NCBI GenBank assembly: GCA_964454015.1
Contig: CAYVQF010000001.1
Location: 62,001 to 126,000 of the forward strand
Length of the DNA stretch: 64,000 nt
Direction of reading: 5' to 3'
DNA from: CAYVQF01 sp964454015
GTDB lineage: Bacteria; Myxococcota_A; Bradymonadia; UBA4248
In this document: in pieces, positions 17,836-26,826 of the stretch
How positions within the stretch are numbered: position 1 is the stretch's first letter
Layout: each line of letters opens with the position of its first letter
Notes under the pieces: model-generated
Databases searched by the model: none
Told to the model about the DNA's origin: nothing
The model's input: the letters and a program-made list of their open reading frames with translations, nothing else
Program-made: the position numbers and the translations under genes

Positions 17836-19779
17836 ATGGACGATACGCAGGCGATTTTCGATCATCACGCAGCGTTGCAGCACATTCCTTCGGCGCCAGG
17901 GGTGTACCTCATGGTGGATCGCAAGGACCGCATCGTTTACGTCGGCAAGGCGAAGGACCTCAAGGCGCGGGTGCGTTCGTACTTCAGCGGTTCAGATCCG
18001 CGTCCGTTCGTGGCGCTGTTGGGGCGGTTGCTCAAGGCCATCGACGTGGTGCTGACGGGTAATGAGAAAGAGGCCTTGCTCTTGGAGAGCACGCTGATCA
18101 AGCGCCATCGTCCTCGCTTCAATTTTATGATGCGGGATGACAAGGACATGCTGCAACTGCGGGTGGACCCAGGGGAAGCGTGGCCAAAGGTGCGGGTGGT
18201 GCGCAAGCGGCGGCAGGATGGGGCGAGTTATTTTGGCCCGTACCCCTCGGCGGGTTCGTGCCGGGAGGTGCTGCATCTGCTCAATCGCTATTTCAAGCTG
18301 CGGACCTGTCGCGAGCAGGTGTTCCGCAACCGGAGTCGTCCCTGCCTCCAGTATGAGATTGGGCGATGTTCGGCGCCCTGTGTGGGCTTGGTCGAGCGGG
18401 AATCGTACTTGAGAGATGTGAACGCGGCGATGCTGTTCTTGGGTGGCAAGCACGCGACCTTGATCGCGCGTCTGCAAGAGAAGATGGAGGCGGCGGCCAT
18501 GGCTTTGGCCTATGAGCAGGCAGCGCACTTGCGGGATCAGATCGCGGCGATACGGCGGGTGAGGCAGCGCCAGGAGGTGGTGCAAGAGGCGGGTTTGGAT
18601 CAGGATGTCTTTGCGCTCCATCGCGAGGGTGAGCGGGTCAGCGTCGCGGTGATGATCGTGCGCGACGGGCGCTTGGAGGGGGTGGAGTCCCACCACGCCA
18701 GGGATCAGTTGACGGAGGATGCAGACATCATGGTGCAAGTCGCGCTGCAGCGTTACCGCGCCGGATATGTGTTGCCGCAGGAGATTCTTTTTGATCGCAA
18801 GCTGGCGGCGCTGGCGGCGCTGCGGTCGCTGCTGGAGGATGTGGCGGGGCGGCGGGTGGGCCTGCGCTCACCGAAGCGCGGGGCGGGGGCCCGTTTGGTG
18901 CAGATGGCGGTGCGCAACGCCGAGCAGCAGTTCATCCAGCATTTTACGCGTGAGCGCGACGAGGAGCGGGTGCTCATGGGCTTGCAGAAAAGCTTGGCAT
19001 TGGGACGTCTGCCCCGGCGCATAGAGTGTTTCGACATTTCGAACTTGCAGGCGGGGGCGATGGTGGCGGCGATGGTGGTTTTCGTCGATGGCAAGCCGGC
19101 GCCGCGCCACTATCGTTCGTACAAAATTCGCGATGTGCGGGGTCAGGATGACTATTCGGCGTTGTATGAAGTGATTTTGCGGCGCTTTCGTCGGATCGCT
19201 GACGGTCTCGAGGGGGCTGACGCGCCGGTGTTGGGGGAGGAAGGGTTGCGCCAGGAGGGCGAGCCAGATCTGGTGATCATCGATGGGGGCAAGGGACAGC
19301 TCAGGGCGGCGTTGGAAGCTCTGGAGGCGTTGGCTTTGGGTGGCCGTTATGATGTGATTGCCTTGGCAAAAGGGCGCCCCCTGGGAGGTGGATCCCAAGA
19401 AGAAGAGGTTACGCATAGCCCAGAACGGGTCTTTTTGCCGGGGCAGAGCGAGCCGGTGGTGTTGGGGCAGCGGAGCGACGAGGTTTTTTTGTTACAGCGG
19501 GTGCGTGACGAGACCCACAGGCGGGCGATTGGGCATCACCGTCTGGTGCGGGGTAAGGAGGGTATGGGCAGTCGCTTGGACAGCGTCGAGGGGGTGGGGG
19601 CGAAGCGCAAGGCGGCGTTGTTGCGGGCCTTTGGCTCGGTGCGGGGTATCCTAGGGGCTACCGATGAGGGGGTGGCGGCGGCGGCGGGGATTTCGCTGGC
19701 ATTGGCGCAGCGGGTGCGCGATGCCTTGGGTGGCTCAGGTGACGAAGGTGCGGGGGAAGATGCGGATGAGGTCACGTAG
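17836..19779 (+). CDS. uvrC: UvrABC system protein C (excision nuclease)
   Basis: This 647-residue subunit makes both incisions flanking a lesion in nucleotide excision repair. The N-terminal GIY-YIG nuclease is present ('PSAPGVYLMVDRKDRIVYVG' with KAKDLKARVRSYF). A central Cys-containing region follows ('RSRPCLQYEIGRCSAPC'), then the UvrB-binding coiled coil ('EQAAHLRDQIAAIRRV'), the RNase H-like second nuclease ('ECFDISNLQAGAMVAAMVVF', 'PDLVIIDGGKGQLRAALEAL') and a C-terminal HhH pair ('SVEGVGAKRKAALLRAFGSV'). ATG at 17836 places MDDTQAIFDHHAAL directly before the nuclease; 17797 is an alternative. The last 45 bp overlap the convergent aldehyde dehydrogenase gene. Confidence 0.96.
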   Translation: MDDTQAIFDHHAALQHIPSAPGVYLMVDRKDRIVYVGKAKDLKARVRSYFSGSDPRPFVALLGRLLKAIDVVLTGNEKEALLLESTLIKRHRPRFNFMMRDDKDMLQLRVDPGEAWPKVRVVRKRRQDGASYFGPYPSAGSCREVLHLLNRYFKLRTCREQVFRNRSRPCLQYEIGRCSAPCVGLVERESYLRDVNAAMLFLGGKHATLIARLQEKMEAAAMALAYEQAAHLRDQIAAIRRVRQRQEVVQEAGLDQDVFALHREGERVSVAVMIVRDGRLEGVESHHARDQLTEDADIMVQVALQRYRAGYVLPQEILFDRKLAALAALRSLLEDVAGRRVGLRSPKRGAGARLVQMAVRNAEQQFIQHFTRERDEERVLMGLQKSLALGRLPRRIECFDISNLQAGAMVAAMVVFVDGKPAPRHYRSYKIRDVRGQDDYSALYEVILRRFRRIADGLEGADAPVLGEEGLRQEGEPDLVIIDGGKGQLRAALEALEALALGGRYDVIALAKGRPLGGGSQEEEVTHSPERVFLPGQSEPVVLGQRSDEVFLLQRVRDETHRRAIGHHRLVRGKEGMGSRLDSVEGVGAKRKAALLRAFGSVRGILGATDEGVAAAAGISLALAQRVRDALGGSGDEGAGEDADEVT

Positions 19780-21294
19780 GCCGCGGGCGCGGGCGCGCCA
19801 GGTGCTGCCGTAGAGGAGGTGCATGGCGCCGCGGAGGCCTTGGTAGATGCTGGCGTCGTGGGGGTACCACCACATGTTTTTTTTGACGCCTGGTAGGATG
19901 TCGTGCACGAGGCAGCGGACTTGGGTCATTTCGGCGAAGCCGATGGCGCCGTGGGTGCGGCCGATGCCGGAGCGTTTGACGCCGCCCCAGGGGGTTTCGG
20001 CGAGGCCGTGGCTGACGACGTGGTCGTTGATGGTGACGACACCGACACAGAGTTGGCGGGCGATGGCGGCGGCGGTGCGGCGGTTGCGGGACCATACGGA
20101 GGCGGTGAGGCCGAGGTCGCTGTCGTTGGCCAGGGCGATGGCTTCGTCCATGGTGTCGACGCGCATGACGGCGACGAGTGGGCCGAAAGTTTCTTCACGC
20201 ATGACGCGCATGGCGTGGTGGACGTCGACCAGGACGGTGGGGGGGAAGAAGAGGCCGTCTTGGGGTGCCGTGGCTTGGGCATGGATGCGGGCACCTTGGG
20301 CGAGGGCGTCGTCGAGGTGGGCCTGGACGAGGTCGCGTTGTTTGGCCGTGGTCATGGCGCCGACGTCGACGTTGTGGTGGAGGTCTGGGCCGACGGCGAG
20401 GGCGGCGACGCGGCGTTCGAGGCGGAGGAGGAAGGTGTCGTAGACTTGGGTGTGGACGTAGATGCGCTCGATGCCGGCGCAGGTCTGGCCGGCGTTCTGG
20501 AAGGCGCCCCAGGCGGCGCCCGCGGCGGCGCGATCGAGATCGGCGTCGTCGCAGACCAACATGGGATCATTGCCGCCGAGTTCGAGGCAGAGGGGGATGA
20601 GTTTGGGCGAGGCTTGGGCCATGAGGGTGGCGCCGACCTGGACGGATCCGGTGAAGAAGAGCTTGTCGACGTTGGCTTCGATGAGGGTGTCGCCGGCGCT
20701 GCGGCCGGGGAGGTTGACGTAGGTGAAGAGGTGATCCGGGAGTCCGGCGGCGCGGAGGCAGCGTTCGAGGGCGCGGCCGACCTGTTGGGTTTCGGTGGCC
20801 ACTTTGAGGAGGACGGCGTTGCCCGCGAGGAGGGCCATGATCACTTCGGAGAAGGGGATGCTGAAGGGGTAGTTCCAGGGCGAGATGATCCCGACGACGC
20901 CGTAGGGCATGTGGGTGAGGGTGCTGATTTTGTTACACAGCAGAGGGTTGGAGGGCCAGATGCGGGTGTCGGCGAGGAAGGCTTTGGCGTTGGCTGCGTA
21001 GTAGGTCGCGGCCATGGCGGCCGGCAGCAATTCGGTGGCGATGGCGTCGACCCGGGTCTTGCCGTTGTCACGGGCGATGATGGCGGCGAGCTCGTCGACG
21101 TTGGCGACCAAGTAATTGCGGATGCGCAGGATGTGATCGACGCGCTCGCGCAGGGGACGCGCGGCCCAATGGCTTTGGGCTTCGCGAGCGGCGGTGACGG
21201 CGGCGCGGACCTCTTCTGGGGAGTCCAGGCGGGAGTAGCCGATGATTTCTTGATCCCATGGTGAGGTCGAGGTGCTTTGATGGGCGCGGATCAT
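19735..21294 (-). CDS. NAD(P)-dependent aldehyde dehydrogenase
   Basis: A 519-residue ALDH-superfamily enzyme oxidising an aldehyde to its acid. The key residues are present: Asn141 in 'SPWNYPF', Lys164 ('VLLKVATET'), the general base Glu238 in 'LELGGNDP', the nucleophile Cys272 in 'NAGQTCAGIERIYV', and 'EETFGPLVAV'. The substrate is not fixed by sequence. The C-terminal extension ('KNMWWYPHDASIYQGLRGAM') is longer than in succinate-semialdehyde dehydrogenases and rich in aromatics, perhaps a membrane-facing tail. It lies 39 bp after an SDR gene, which suggests sequential alcohol-to-aldehyde-to-acid oxidation, possibly of lipid-derived compounds. Confidence 0.9.
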   Translation of the reverse strand: MIRAHQSTSTSPWDQEIIGYSRLDSPEEVRAAVTAAREAQSHWAARPLRERVDHILRIRNYLVANVDELAAIIARDNGKTRVDAIATELLPAAMAATYYAANAKAFLADTRIWPSNPLLCNKISTLTHMPYGVVGIISPWNYPFSIPFSEVIMALLAGNAVLLKVATETQQVGRALERCLRAAGLPDHLFTYVNLPGRSAGDTLIEANVDKLFFTGSVQVGATLMAQASPKLIPLCLELGGNDPMLVCDDADLDRAAAGAAWGAFQNAGQTCAGIERIYVHTQVYDTFLLRLERRVAALAVGPDLHHNVDVGAMTTAKQRDLVQAHLDDALAQGARIHAQATAPQDGLFFPPTVLVDVHHAMRVMREETFGPLVAVMRVDTMDEAIALANDSDLGLTASVWSRNRRTAAAIARQLCVGVVTINDHVVSHGLAETPWGGVKRSGIGRTHGAIGFAEMTQVRCLVHDILPGVKKNMWWYPHDASIYQGLRGAMHLLYGSTWRARARGLRDLIRIFPRTFVT

Positions 21295-21333
21295 AGGGTT
21301 CTCGGGTGGGTGGGAGGTGGATGGGAGGGCGTC

Positions 21334-22176
21334 TTAGTTGTCGGCTTCGGGCCTGGGCTTGGTGGGGGGGCGGCCCGTGAAGTGGTGCATGGACTGGTTG
21401 ATCCCGAGGATCTCGGCGATGGTGTCGAAGAGGCGCAGGGGCAACAAGCGCGCGGGGGCGATGATGTGGACCAGGGGCGGGAGGTAAAGTCGCGGCTGGC
21501 GCTTCTCAATGACCTTGGCGATGCGTTTGGCGACGTGGTTCTGGCTGAGTATGGGGAGAAGCCAAGGGAAGCGGGTGTGAACGCCGGCGAACATGCCCGT
21601 ATCGATGAAGAAGGGGCAGATCACGGAGGTCCTGACGCCTGGTGCCAAGTGGCGCAGCTCGGCGCGCAGGGCCTCGTCGAAGCCGACGGCAGCGAACTTG
21701 CTGGCGCTGTAGTCTACCAGGTTGGCGACTCCGATGAGTCCGGCGGCGGAGGCGACCGTGACCAGGTGCCCGCTGTTGCGGGCGACCATGGCGGGGAGGA
21801 AGGCTTTGGCGGTCCAGAAAAGGGCGAGGGTGTTGACGGCGAAGGTCTTTTGGATTTCAGCGGGGGTCAGCTCGAGGAAGGCCTTGCCGGAGACGACCCC
21901 GGCGTTGTTGACCAGGACGTCGATGTGGGGGTGCTCGATGAGCACCTTTTGGGCGCAGGCGGCGATGTCATCGGGGTTGGCGAGATCGCAGCAGTAGGTG
22001 GCGACGGTGGTGGCGTAGCGGCTGACGAGATCTTGGGCCACCTCGCTGAGGGCCTGCTCCTGGATGTCCCAGAGGATGAGTTTGGCGCCTTTGCTGGCGA
22101 GCTCCGTGGCGAGTAGGCGGCCGATCCCGCTGGCGGCGCCGGTGATGAGGATGCTTTGATCTGCGATGGATGCCAT
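21334..22176 (-). CDS. Short-chain dehydrogenase/reductase (classical SDR)
   Basis: 280 residues from ATG at 22176, chosen because of AGGAG upstream. It has the Rossmann motif TGAASGIG (residues 12-19), NNAG (90-93), catalytic Ser143 ('TVASAAG') and the YxxxK pair Tyr156/Lys160 ('VDYSASKFAAVGF'). Asp37 after strand 2 ('LILWDIQ') favours NAD+ over NADP+. The C-terminal part has 'VHIIAPARLLPLRLFDTIAE', a hydrophobic segment as in membrane-associated retinol/17-beta-hydroxysteroid-type SDRs. Co-transcribed with the downstream aldehyde dehydrogenase. It probably oxidises a hydrophobic alcohol; the true substrate is unknown. Confidence 0.88.
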   Translation of the reverse strand: MASIADQSILITGAASGIGRLLATELASKGAKLILWDIQEQALSEVAQDLVSRYATTVATYCCDLANPDDIAACAQKVLIEHPHIDVLVNNAGVVSGKAFLELTPAEIQKTFAVNTLALFWTAKAFLPAMVARNSGHLVTVASAAGLIGVANLVDYSASKFAAVGFDEALRAELRHLAPGVRTSVICPFFIDTGMFAGVHTRFPWLLPILSQNHVAKRIAKVIEKRQPRLYLPPLVHIIAPARLLPLRLFDTIAEILGINQSMHHFTGRPPTKPRPEADN

Positions 22177-22294
22177 GAGCTGCTCCTGTGCGAGGTTCAT
22201 CTGAAGAGGGTGACGTCGTCGTTGGCGGTGGTCAAGGTGTCGCTTGGTGGTGGGCAGCGGCGTGGCGAGGGGGTCGCCGCCAGGGTGTCGCTTG

Positions 22295-22924
22295 TCAGCG
22301 CCGTGCGGCGGCGGTGGGGAGGAGGTCGGCGGTGGCGGTCATGCGTTCTTCTAGGTCTGTGGTGGTGGTGGTGGCGTGGGGGTGCCAAGGTTCACCCGAG
22401 GCTAGGTGGACGCGGGCCAAGGGCATGGGGAGCTGGTGTTGGTCCCAAGCGCGGCGGAAGGTCCAGGCGCGGTTGGCGCAGGCGCGCAGAGGGACGATGG
22501 GGCAGTGGCTCAGACGGGCGAGGGTGAGGGCGCCAGCTTTGGCGCGGTGGCGAGGGCCGCGTGGCCCGTCGAGGGTGATGGCGACGGCGCCGCCCCCTTT
22601 GAGATGGCGCAAGAGTTGGCGGGCGGCGACCAGGCCGCCACGGGAGCTCGAGCCGAGGACACAGCGGTGGCCCATGGAACGCAGCAGGGCGGCCATGCGG
22701 CGCCCGTCGCGGCTGGCGCTGGCCAGGATCAAGAGCTTGGGTGGGCGCAGGGGGAGGAGCATCTGCAGCTCTCCGTGCCAGAGGACGAAGACCGCCGCCT
22801 GGCTGGGGAGGGGGTAGCCGTGGGGGATGACGCGCCACGACGCGTGGAGGAGGCGCAAGGCGATGCGGGTGGCCAAGATGAAGAGCCACTGCGCGGCGCG
22901 GCGGAGGGTGGCGCGGAGCTTCAT
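22295..22924 (-). CDS. DUF374-type lysophospholipid acyltransferase-like protein
   Basis: 209 residues. Motifs typical of the DUF374/LPLAT family are visible: 'FVLWHGELQMLLPL' (HxxxxD-like block replaced by HGE), 'LILASASRDGRRMAALLRSM', 'VLGSSSRGGLVAARQLL' and 'ITLDGPRGPRHRAKAG'. Members act at the inner membrane on lipid A precursors or other glycerolipids. The N-terminal basic hydrophobic helix suggests membrane association. ATG at 22924 overlaps the stop of the preceding PHP-type gene in an ATGA sequence, indicating translational coupling. Together with the ABC exporter two genes upstream this points to envelope lipid assembly. Confidence 0.85.
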   Translation of the reverse strand: MKLRATLRRAAQWLFILATRIALRLLHASWRVIPHGYPLPSQAAVFVLWHGELQMLLPLRPPKLLILASASRDGRRMAALLRSMGHRCVLGSSSRGGLVAARQLLRHLKGGGAVAITLDGPRGPRHRAKAGALTLARLSHCPIVPLRACANRAWTFRRAWDQHQLPMPLARVHLASGEPWHPHATTTTTDLEERMTATADLLPTAAARR

Positions 22925-24021
22925 GGGGGTGGGAGACGGCAGGTGTCGGCGATGGCCCAGAGGCTGGCGAAGGGGAGTGTTCCCAAGGAAGGATCTTGCC
23001 AAAGCTCTAGGTGGTAAAAGGCTCGGCGTTGATTGTGTCGCGGCTGGGGGCGGAGGGTGGTGTGCTTCTGACCGCGTGCGATTTCCCGGCCATCCTCCAA
23101 GAGTCGCCAGTGGGCGTGAGGTGGTAGATCGGCGGTGATGGTGAGGCTCCCTTCATCTTGGTGCAGGCTGATGTGGCCGGGGTCGCCGAGGTATTCGTTG
23201 ACGCAGACGCCACAGCCCTGAGTGATGGCGTTGAGCGCCAGGATCGGCTCGAAGTCCTCCTGGACTTGGGGGAGGTGGAGGACGAGGGCGGAAAAAAAGA
23301 GATCATAGGGGGTCATGCCGCCGTGGGCGTCGCTGCCACAGAGCATCCACACGGGCTGTTGTAGGGTGGTGCGGAGCTGCACCCAGAGATCGCGCGCCGG
23401 TGCGGGTTGGCTCAAGAGGGCGAAGGTGAGATCGCGGCGGGCGGGACCGGCGAGGAGGGCGGCGGCCAAGCGCCACGCCGGGGTGTGGGTAGCCAGGCGG
23501 GGGGCGTTGGCGATCTCCAGGCCCATGGTGCCCGCGGTGAAAGCCGCCAGCTCTTCGTCGCTGAGGTCGGCCAGGTCATGGATGCCCGAGGCGGTGGGGT
23601 GGTTGAGGACGCGCAGGGCGGCGGCGGGATCGTTACGGCGCTCCCCGTGGTGACGTCCCCAGAGCTGGCCGTGGTGGTGCTTGCCAACGGTCCACTCGCC
23701 GCCGTCGAGGATGGTGGGCTGGGTGCGATCATCTTTGACGAGCTGCCCCAGGGTGTGGTTGTGATCGGTGACGATGAGGAAATCGAGGCAGGCAGCCTGA
23801 GCGGCGGCGCGGGCGCGTTCGGAGCGGTCGATGCCGTCGTGGTCGACGGCGTGGAGGTGGTAGACGCCGCGCCAGCGAGGGGAGGAGGGGGGGCAAGTGG
23901 GTGCAGGGGGTGGCAGGAGGAGGGCGGGGGTGAGCCAGAGGGTGAGCCACAACGCGGCAGTGGCGGTGAGAGCCCACCAGAGGCGACGGCGCGGGGCTGG
24001 GGTTGGCGTGGCGGTGTTCAT
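22921..24021 (-). CDS. Membrane-anchored PHP-type metal-dependent phosphoesterase-like protein
   Basis: 366 residues with one N-terminal transmembrane helix (about 14-37) and the rest exported. The PHP signature is recognisable: 'VYHLHAVDHDG' (HxH, residues 55/57), 'LIVTDHNHT' (TDH, 85-87) and a later 'MLCGSDAHGGMTPYD' (GSDAH). In PHP proteins these ligate a trinuclear metal centre for phosphoester hydrolysis. The C-terminal 90 residues resemble a beta-sandwich ('HWRLLEDGREIARGQKHTTL'). ATG overlaps the stop of the ABC exporter (ATGA), so the exporter, this protein and the acyltransferase are tightly coupled. A substrate cannot be assigned; exported PHP proteins are uncommon. Confidence 0.75.
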   Translation of the reverse strand: MNTATPTPAPRRRLWWALTATAALWLTLWLTPALLLPPPAPTCPPSSPRWRGVYHLHAVDHDGIDRSERARAAAQAACLDFLIVTDHNHTLGQLVKDDRTQPTILDGGEWTVGKHHHGQLWGRHHGERRNDPAAALRVLNHPTASGIHDLADLSDEELAAFTAGTMGLEIANAPRLATHTPAWRLAAALLAGPARRDLTFALLSQPAPARDLWVQLRTTLQQPVWMLCGSDAHGGMTPYDLFFSALVLHLPQVQEDFEPILALNAITQGCGVCVNEYLGDPGHISLHQDEGSLTITADLPPHAHWRLLEDGREIARGQKHTTLRPQPRHNQRRAFYHLELWQDPSLGTLPFASLWAIADTCRLPPP

Positions 24022-25739
24022 GGTGTCGGTGGCTGGGTTGCCGTGGGGGGCGAGAGGCGGAGCACCTGGTCGGCCCACGGGGCGATTTCAGGTCGATGGA
24101 CGACGAGGATGGCGGTGGTGTGGGAGTTGCGGGCCGCCAAGGCGTCGAGGATGTGGGCTTCCGTGTCGGGGTCGACGGCGTCGGTGGGCTCGTCGAGGAG
24201 CAAGAGATCGGGTTCGGGGAGCCAGGCGCGTGCCAGGGCGAGGCGGCGCCGTTGCCCGCCAGAGAGGTTGGCGGCGGCGTCGCAGATGTAGCCGTCGAGG
24301 CCGCCGTGTTCTTCAACGAAGGCGCGGGCACCGCAGCGTTCGAGGGCGGCGAGGAGCTCTTCTTCGGTGTGGCGGTGGCATGGGTCGAGGTTGTCGCGGA
24401 AGGAGCGACCCAAGAGGGCGGCGTCTTGATCGAGGTAGCCGATGCGGCTGGCCAAGGCGGGGTTGTCGAGGAGGGTGTAGGGGAGTTGGTCCCAGTAGAC
24501 TTCGCCGCGTTGTGGAGGGATGAGGCCTGCGATGATGCGGAGGAGGGTGGTTTTGCCGACGCCGCTGGGGCCGCAGATGAGGAGGGTGTGGCCGCGGCCG
24601 AGGGTGAAGGAGAGGTTGGTGAAGAGGGGGGTGTCACCGTGGGTGAAGGTGAGTCCGCGGGCTTCTACTTCCACCTGCAGCGGCGGGGGGAGCAGGCTCC
24701 CCGAGGGTTGGGGCAGTGTGTTGAGGAGTGGCGCCAAGCGCTGGGCAGATGCGCGGGCTTCTTGGGTGGCGGTGTGCGCGCGGGCCAGTCCTTTGAGGGG
24801 CTCGTAGAGCATGAGGGTGGCGGCAAAGAAGCTGATCAGCTCGTGGGCTTGCATGTGGCCGCTGTTGATGCGGTAGATGGCGAGCCACAGGGTGAGGGCG
24901 ATGGCAGAGACGCCGAAGAGCTCCATGACGCCGTGATTGGTGGCGCGGAGGAAGCTGGCGCGGATGCGGGCCGTGTAGATGTCTTGGACGGTGTTGGCGA
25001 AGCGGCGCAGTTCAGCCTGGCGGATGGGGTGGGCGCGCAGGTGATCGCGGTTGGCGAGGGTGTCGATGAGATCGGTGGCCATGGCCCCGAGGGCTTCCTG
25101 TCCGTGTTGGCTGCTGCGGTGGAGCTTTTTGCCGAAGCGGCGAATGGGCCAGACGGCGAGGGGGAGGGCGACGAAGGCGAGGAGGGCGAGGGTGGGGTCG
25201 AGGGCGAGGGCGAGGGCGAGGAGGGCGGCGACGGTGGCGCCATCGCGGAGAGCGGTGGCGATGGCGTCGATGCTGCCCGCTTGGAGGATGTCGACGTCGC
25301 CGCCCAGGCGGGCGACAGTGTCGCCGCGGCTGATGGGGTGGGCGTTGCAGCGATGGGCGTCGATGATGGCCTTGAAGAGGCTCTGGCGCAGGTTGCGGGC
25401 GACGCGCTGGCCGATGATCCCGGTCAGGGTGACATGGGTGATGTGGGCACCAGCTTTGATGAAGGCGATGAGGATGAGCATCAGGGGCAGCAGCCAGGCC
25501 AAGTGGGTGGTGTCGAGTGTGTCTGGGGTGAGGCCTGGCAGGTGCTGGAGGAAGGGTTGATAGCCGTCGGTGCCGCCGGAGAAGATGTAGGCCATGAGCG
25601 GCCCGACGAGGTAGGCGTAGAGGCCGGTGGCGAGGGCGTGGAGGAGCATGGCCGCGGCGGCGCCGGTGAAGGCGCAGAGGTGGGGCCGGAGGAGGGCGCC
25701 GAGGCGGAGGGAGGCCGGGACGGGTTGTTGTTGCGTCAT
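24018..25739 (-). CDS. ABC-type exporter, fused permease/ATPase (MsbA-like)
   Basis: 573 residues in half-transporter layout: six hydrophobic segments in residues 1-340, then the nucleotide-binding domain. Walker A is GPSGVGKT (390-397), the signature LSGGQ is at 492-496, Walker B is 'LLLLDEPTD' (Asp516/Glu517) and the switch histidine is in 'VVHRPEI'. It probably works as a homodimer flipping or exporting a lipid or hydrophobic compound across the inner membrane. ATG at 25739 is preferred; TTG at 25751 abuts the ruvB stop and would add four residues. Neighbouring DUF374 and PHP-type genes suggest a lipid substrate, but this is inference. Confidence 0.9.
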   Translation of the reverse strand: MTQQQPVPASLRLGALLRPHLCAFTGAAAAMLLHALATGLYAYLVGPLMAYIFSGGTDGYQPFLQHLPGLTPDTLDTTHLAWLLPLMLILIAFIKAGAHITHVTLTGIIGQRVARNLRQSLFKAIIDAHRCNAHPISRGDTVARLGGDVDILQAGSIDAIATALRDGATVAALLALALALDPTLALLAFVALPLAVWPIRRFGKKLHRSSQHGQEALGAMATDLIDTLANRDHLRAHPIRQAELRRFANTVQDIYTARIRASFLRATNHGVMELFGVSAIALTLWLAIYRINSGHMQAHELISFFAATLMLYEPLKGLARAHTATQEARASAQRLAPLLNTLPQPSGSLLPPPLQVEVEARGLTFTHGDTPLFTNLSFTLGRGHTLLICGPSGVGKTTLLRIIAGLIPPQRGEVYWDQLPYTLLDNPALASRIGYLDQDAALLGRSFRDNLDPCHRHTEEELLAALERCGARAFVEEHGGLDGYICDAAANLSGGQRRRLALARAWLPEPDLLLLDEPTDAVDPDTEAHILDALAARNSHTTAILVVHRPEIAPWADQVLRLSPPTATQPPTP

Positions 25740-25751
25740 GTTCAGTCGCAA

Positions 25752-26798
25752 CTAGAAGAGCTCGTTTTGGGGGTCTGGGGGGTGAGGCCTGAAGGGGCGG
25801 TGCAGGTGGTCGTAGGCGCGGCGGGTGGCGATGCGGCCGCGGGGGGTGCGCTGGATATAGCCCTGCTGCAGGAGGTAGGGCTCGTAGACGTCTTCCAGGG
25901 TGTTGCGGTGCTCGCCCGTGGCGGCGGCGATGGTGTCGATGCCGACGGGGCCGCCGTCGAACTTGTCGATGAGGGTTTCGAGGTACTTGTGATCCATGCG
26001 ATCGAAGCCGGCGTCGTCGATACCGAGGCGGTGCAAGCTCTCGCGGGCGAGGTCAAGGGAGACGATGGGCGTCTTGGCCACTTGGGCGAAGTCGCGGACC
26101 CTGGCGAGGAGGCGGTTGGCGATGCGCGGGGTGCCGCGGCTGCGGCGGGCGATTTCGACGGCGGCGTCGGAGCTGAGGCGGAGATCGAGGAGTTTGGCGG
26201 AGCGGTTGACGATGGTGGCGAGGTCGTTGGCGTCGTAGTAATCGAGGCGGGCGTGGTGGCCAAAGCGATCGCGGAGAGGGCTGGTGAGGAGGCCGGCGCG
26301 GGTCGTGGCGCCGATCAAGGTGAAGCGCGGCAGGCCGAGCTTGAGTGATCGCGCGTGCGGGCCCTCGCCGACGACGATGTCGAATTGGAAGTCCTCCATG
26401 GCGGGGTAGAGGTTCTCTTCGACGATGGGGTTGAGGCGGTGGATTTCGTCGATGAAGAGGACATCGCGCTCGTTGAGTGAGGTGAGGAGGCCGGCCAAGT
26501 CGCCTTTGCGCTCGATGGCAGGTCCGCTCGAGACGTGGGCTTCGACGCCGAGCTCGCGGGCGCAGATATAGGCCAGGGTCGTTTTGCCGAGGCCCGGTGG
26601 TCCGCTGAGGAGGATGTGGCAGAGTGGATCCTGGCGGTCCCGTGCGGCCTGAACGAAGACCTCGAGGTTTTCGACTTCGTGGCGCTGACCGATGTACTCA
26701 TCGAAGTGGGTGGGGCGCAGTGAGGCCTGGAGGGCCCCCTCGTTGAGGTCGCTGACCTGAGAGAGCAGGCTTGGATTGTCGCGGTGGGCAGGGGGCAT
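25752..26798 (-). CDS. ruvB: Holliday junction branch migration ATPase RuvB
   Basis: 348 residues. A AAA+ motor that with RuvA drives branch migration of Holliday junctions in recombinational repair. Walker A is SGPPGLGKT (65-73), Walker B is 'VLFIDEIHRL' (Asp117/Glu118), sensor 1 is 'LIGATTRAGLL' with the arginine finger in 'SPLRDRFG', and the C-terminal winged helix begins near 'DKFDGGPVGIDTIAAA' and ends 'YIQRTPRGRIATRRAYDHL'. Length and order are canonical. It lies 28 bp after ruvA. No ruvC is seen in this window. Confidence 0.97.
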   Translation of the reverse strand: MPPAHRDNPSLLSQVSDLNEGALQASLRPTHFDEYIGQRHEVENLEVFVQAARDRQDPLCHILLSGPPGLGKTTLAYICARELGVEAHVSSGPAIERKGDLAGLLTSLNERDVLFIDEIHRLNPIVEENLYPAMEDFQFDIVVGEGPHARSLKLGLPRFTLIGATTRAGLLTSPLRDRFGHHARLDYYDANDLATIVNRSAKLLDLRLSSDAAVEIARRSRGTPRIANRLLARVRDFAQVAKTPIVSLDLARESLHRLGIDDAGFDRMDHKYLETLIDKFDGGPVGIDTIAAATGEHRNTLEDVYEPYLLQQGYIQRTPRGRIATRRAYDHLHRPFRPHPPDPQNELF

Positions 26799-26826
26799 GT
26801 TCGAACCTCGAGAGGTGCGGTGTCAA

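Noticed and set aside
19903..21264. Plus-strand open frame of 453 codons opposite the aldehyde dehydrogenase
   Set aside because: Asp/Gly/Val-rich, without motifs, fully antisense to a gene with intact catalytic residues.
22355..22380. GTG/GTGG repeat in the DUF374 gene
   Set aside because: Short triplet run coding Thr/His in the C-terminal tail; chance is sufficient.
25185..25225. GAGGGC-type hexamer repeat inside the ABC exporter gene (phase-variation idea)
   Set aside because: Only about three imperfect copies, in multiples of three, encoding Leu/Ala in a membrane helix, so length change would not shift the frame.
24003..26348. Very long plus-strand open frame (781 codons) opposite the ABC exporter and ruvB
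   Set aside because: Low-complexity Gly/Glu/Val/Ala composition, no motifs, and the opposite strand carries clear ruvB and ABC genes. It is a by-product of GC skew.
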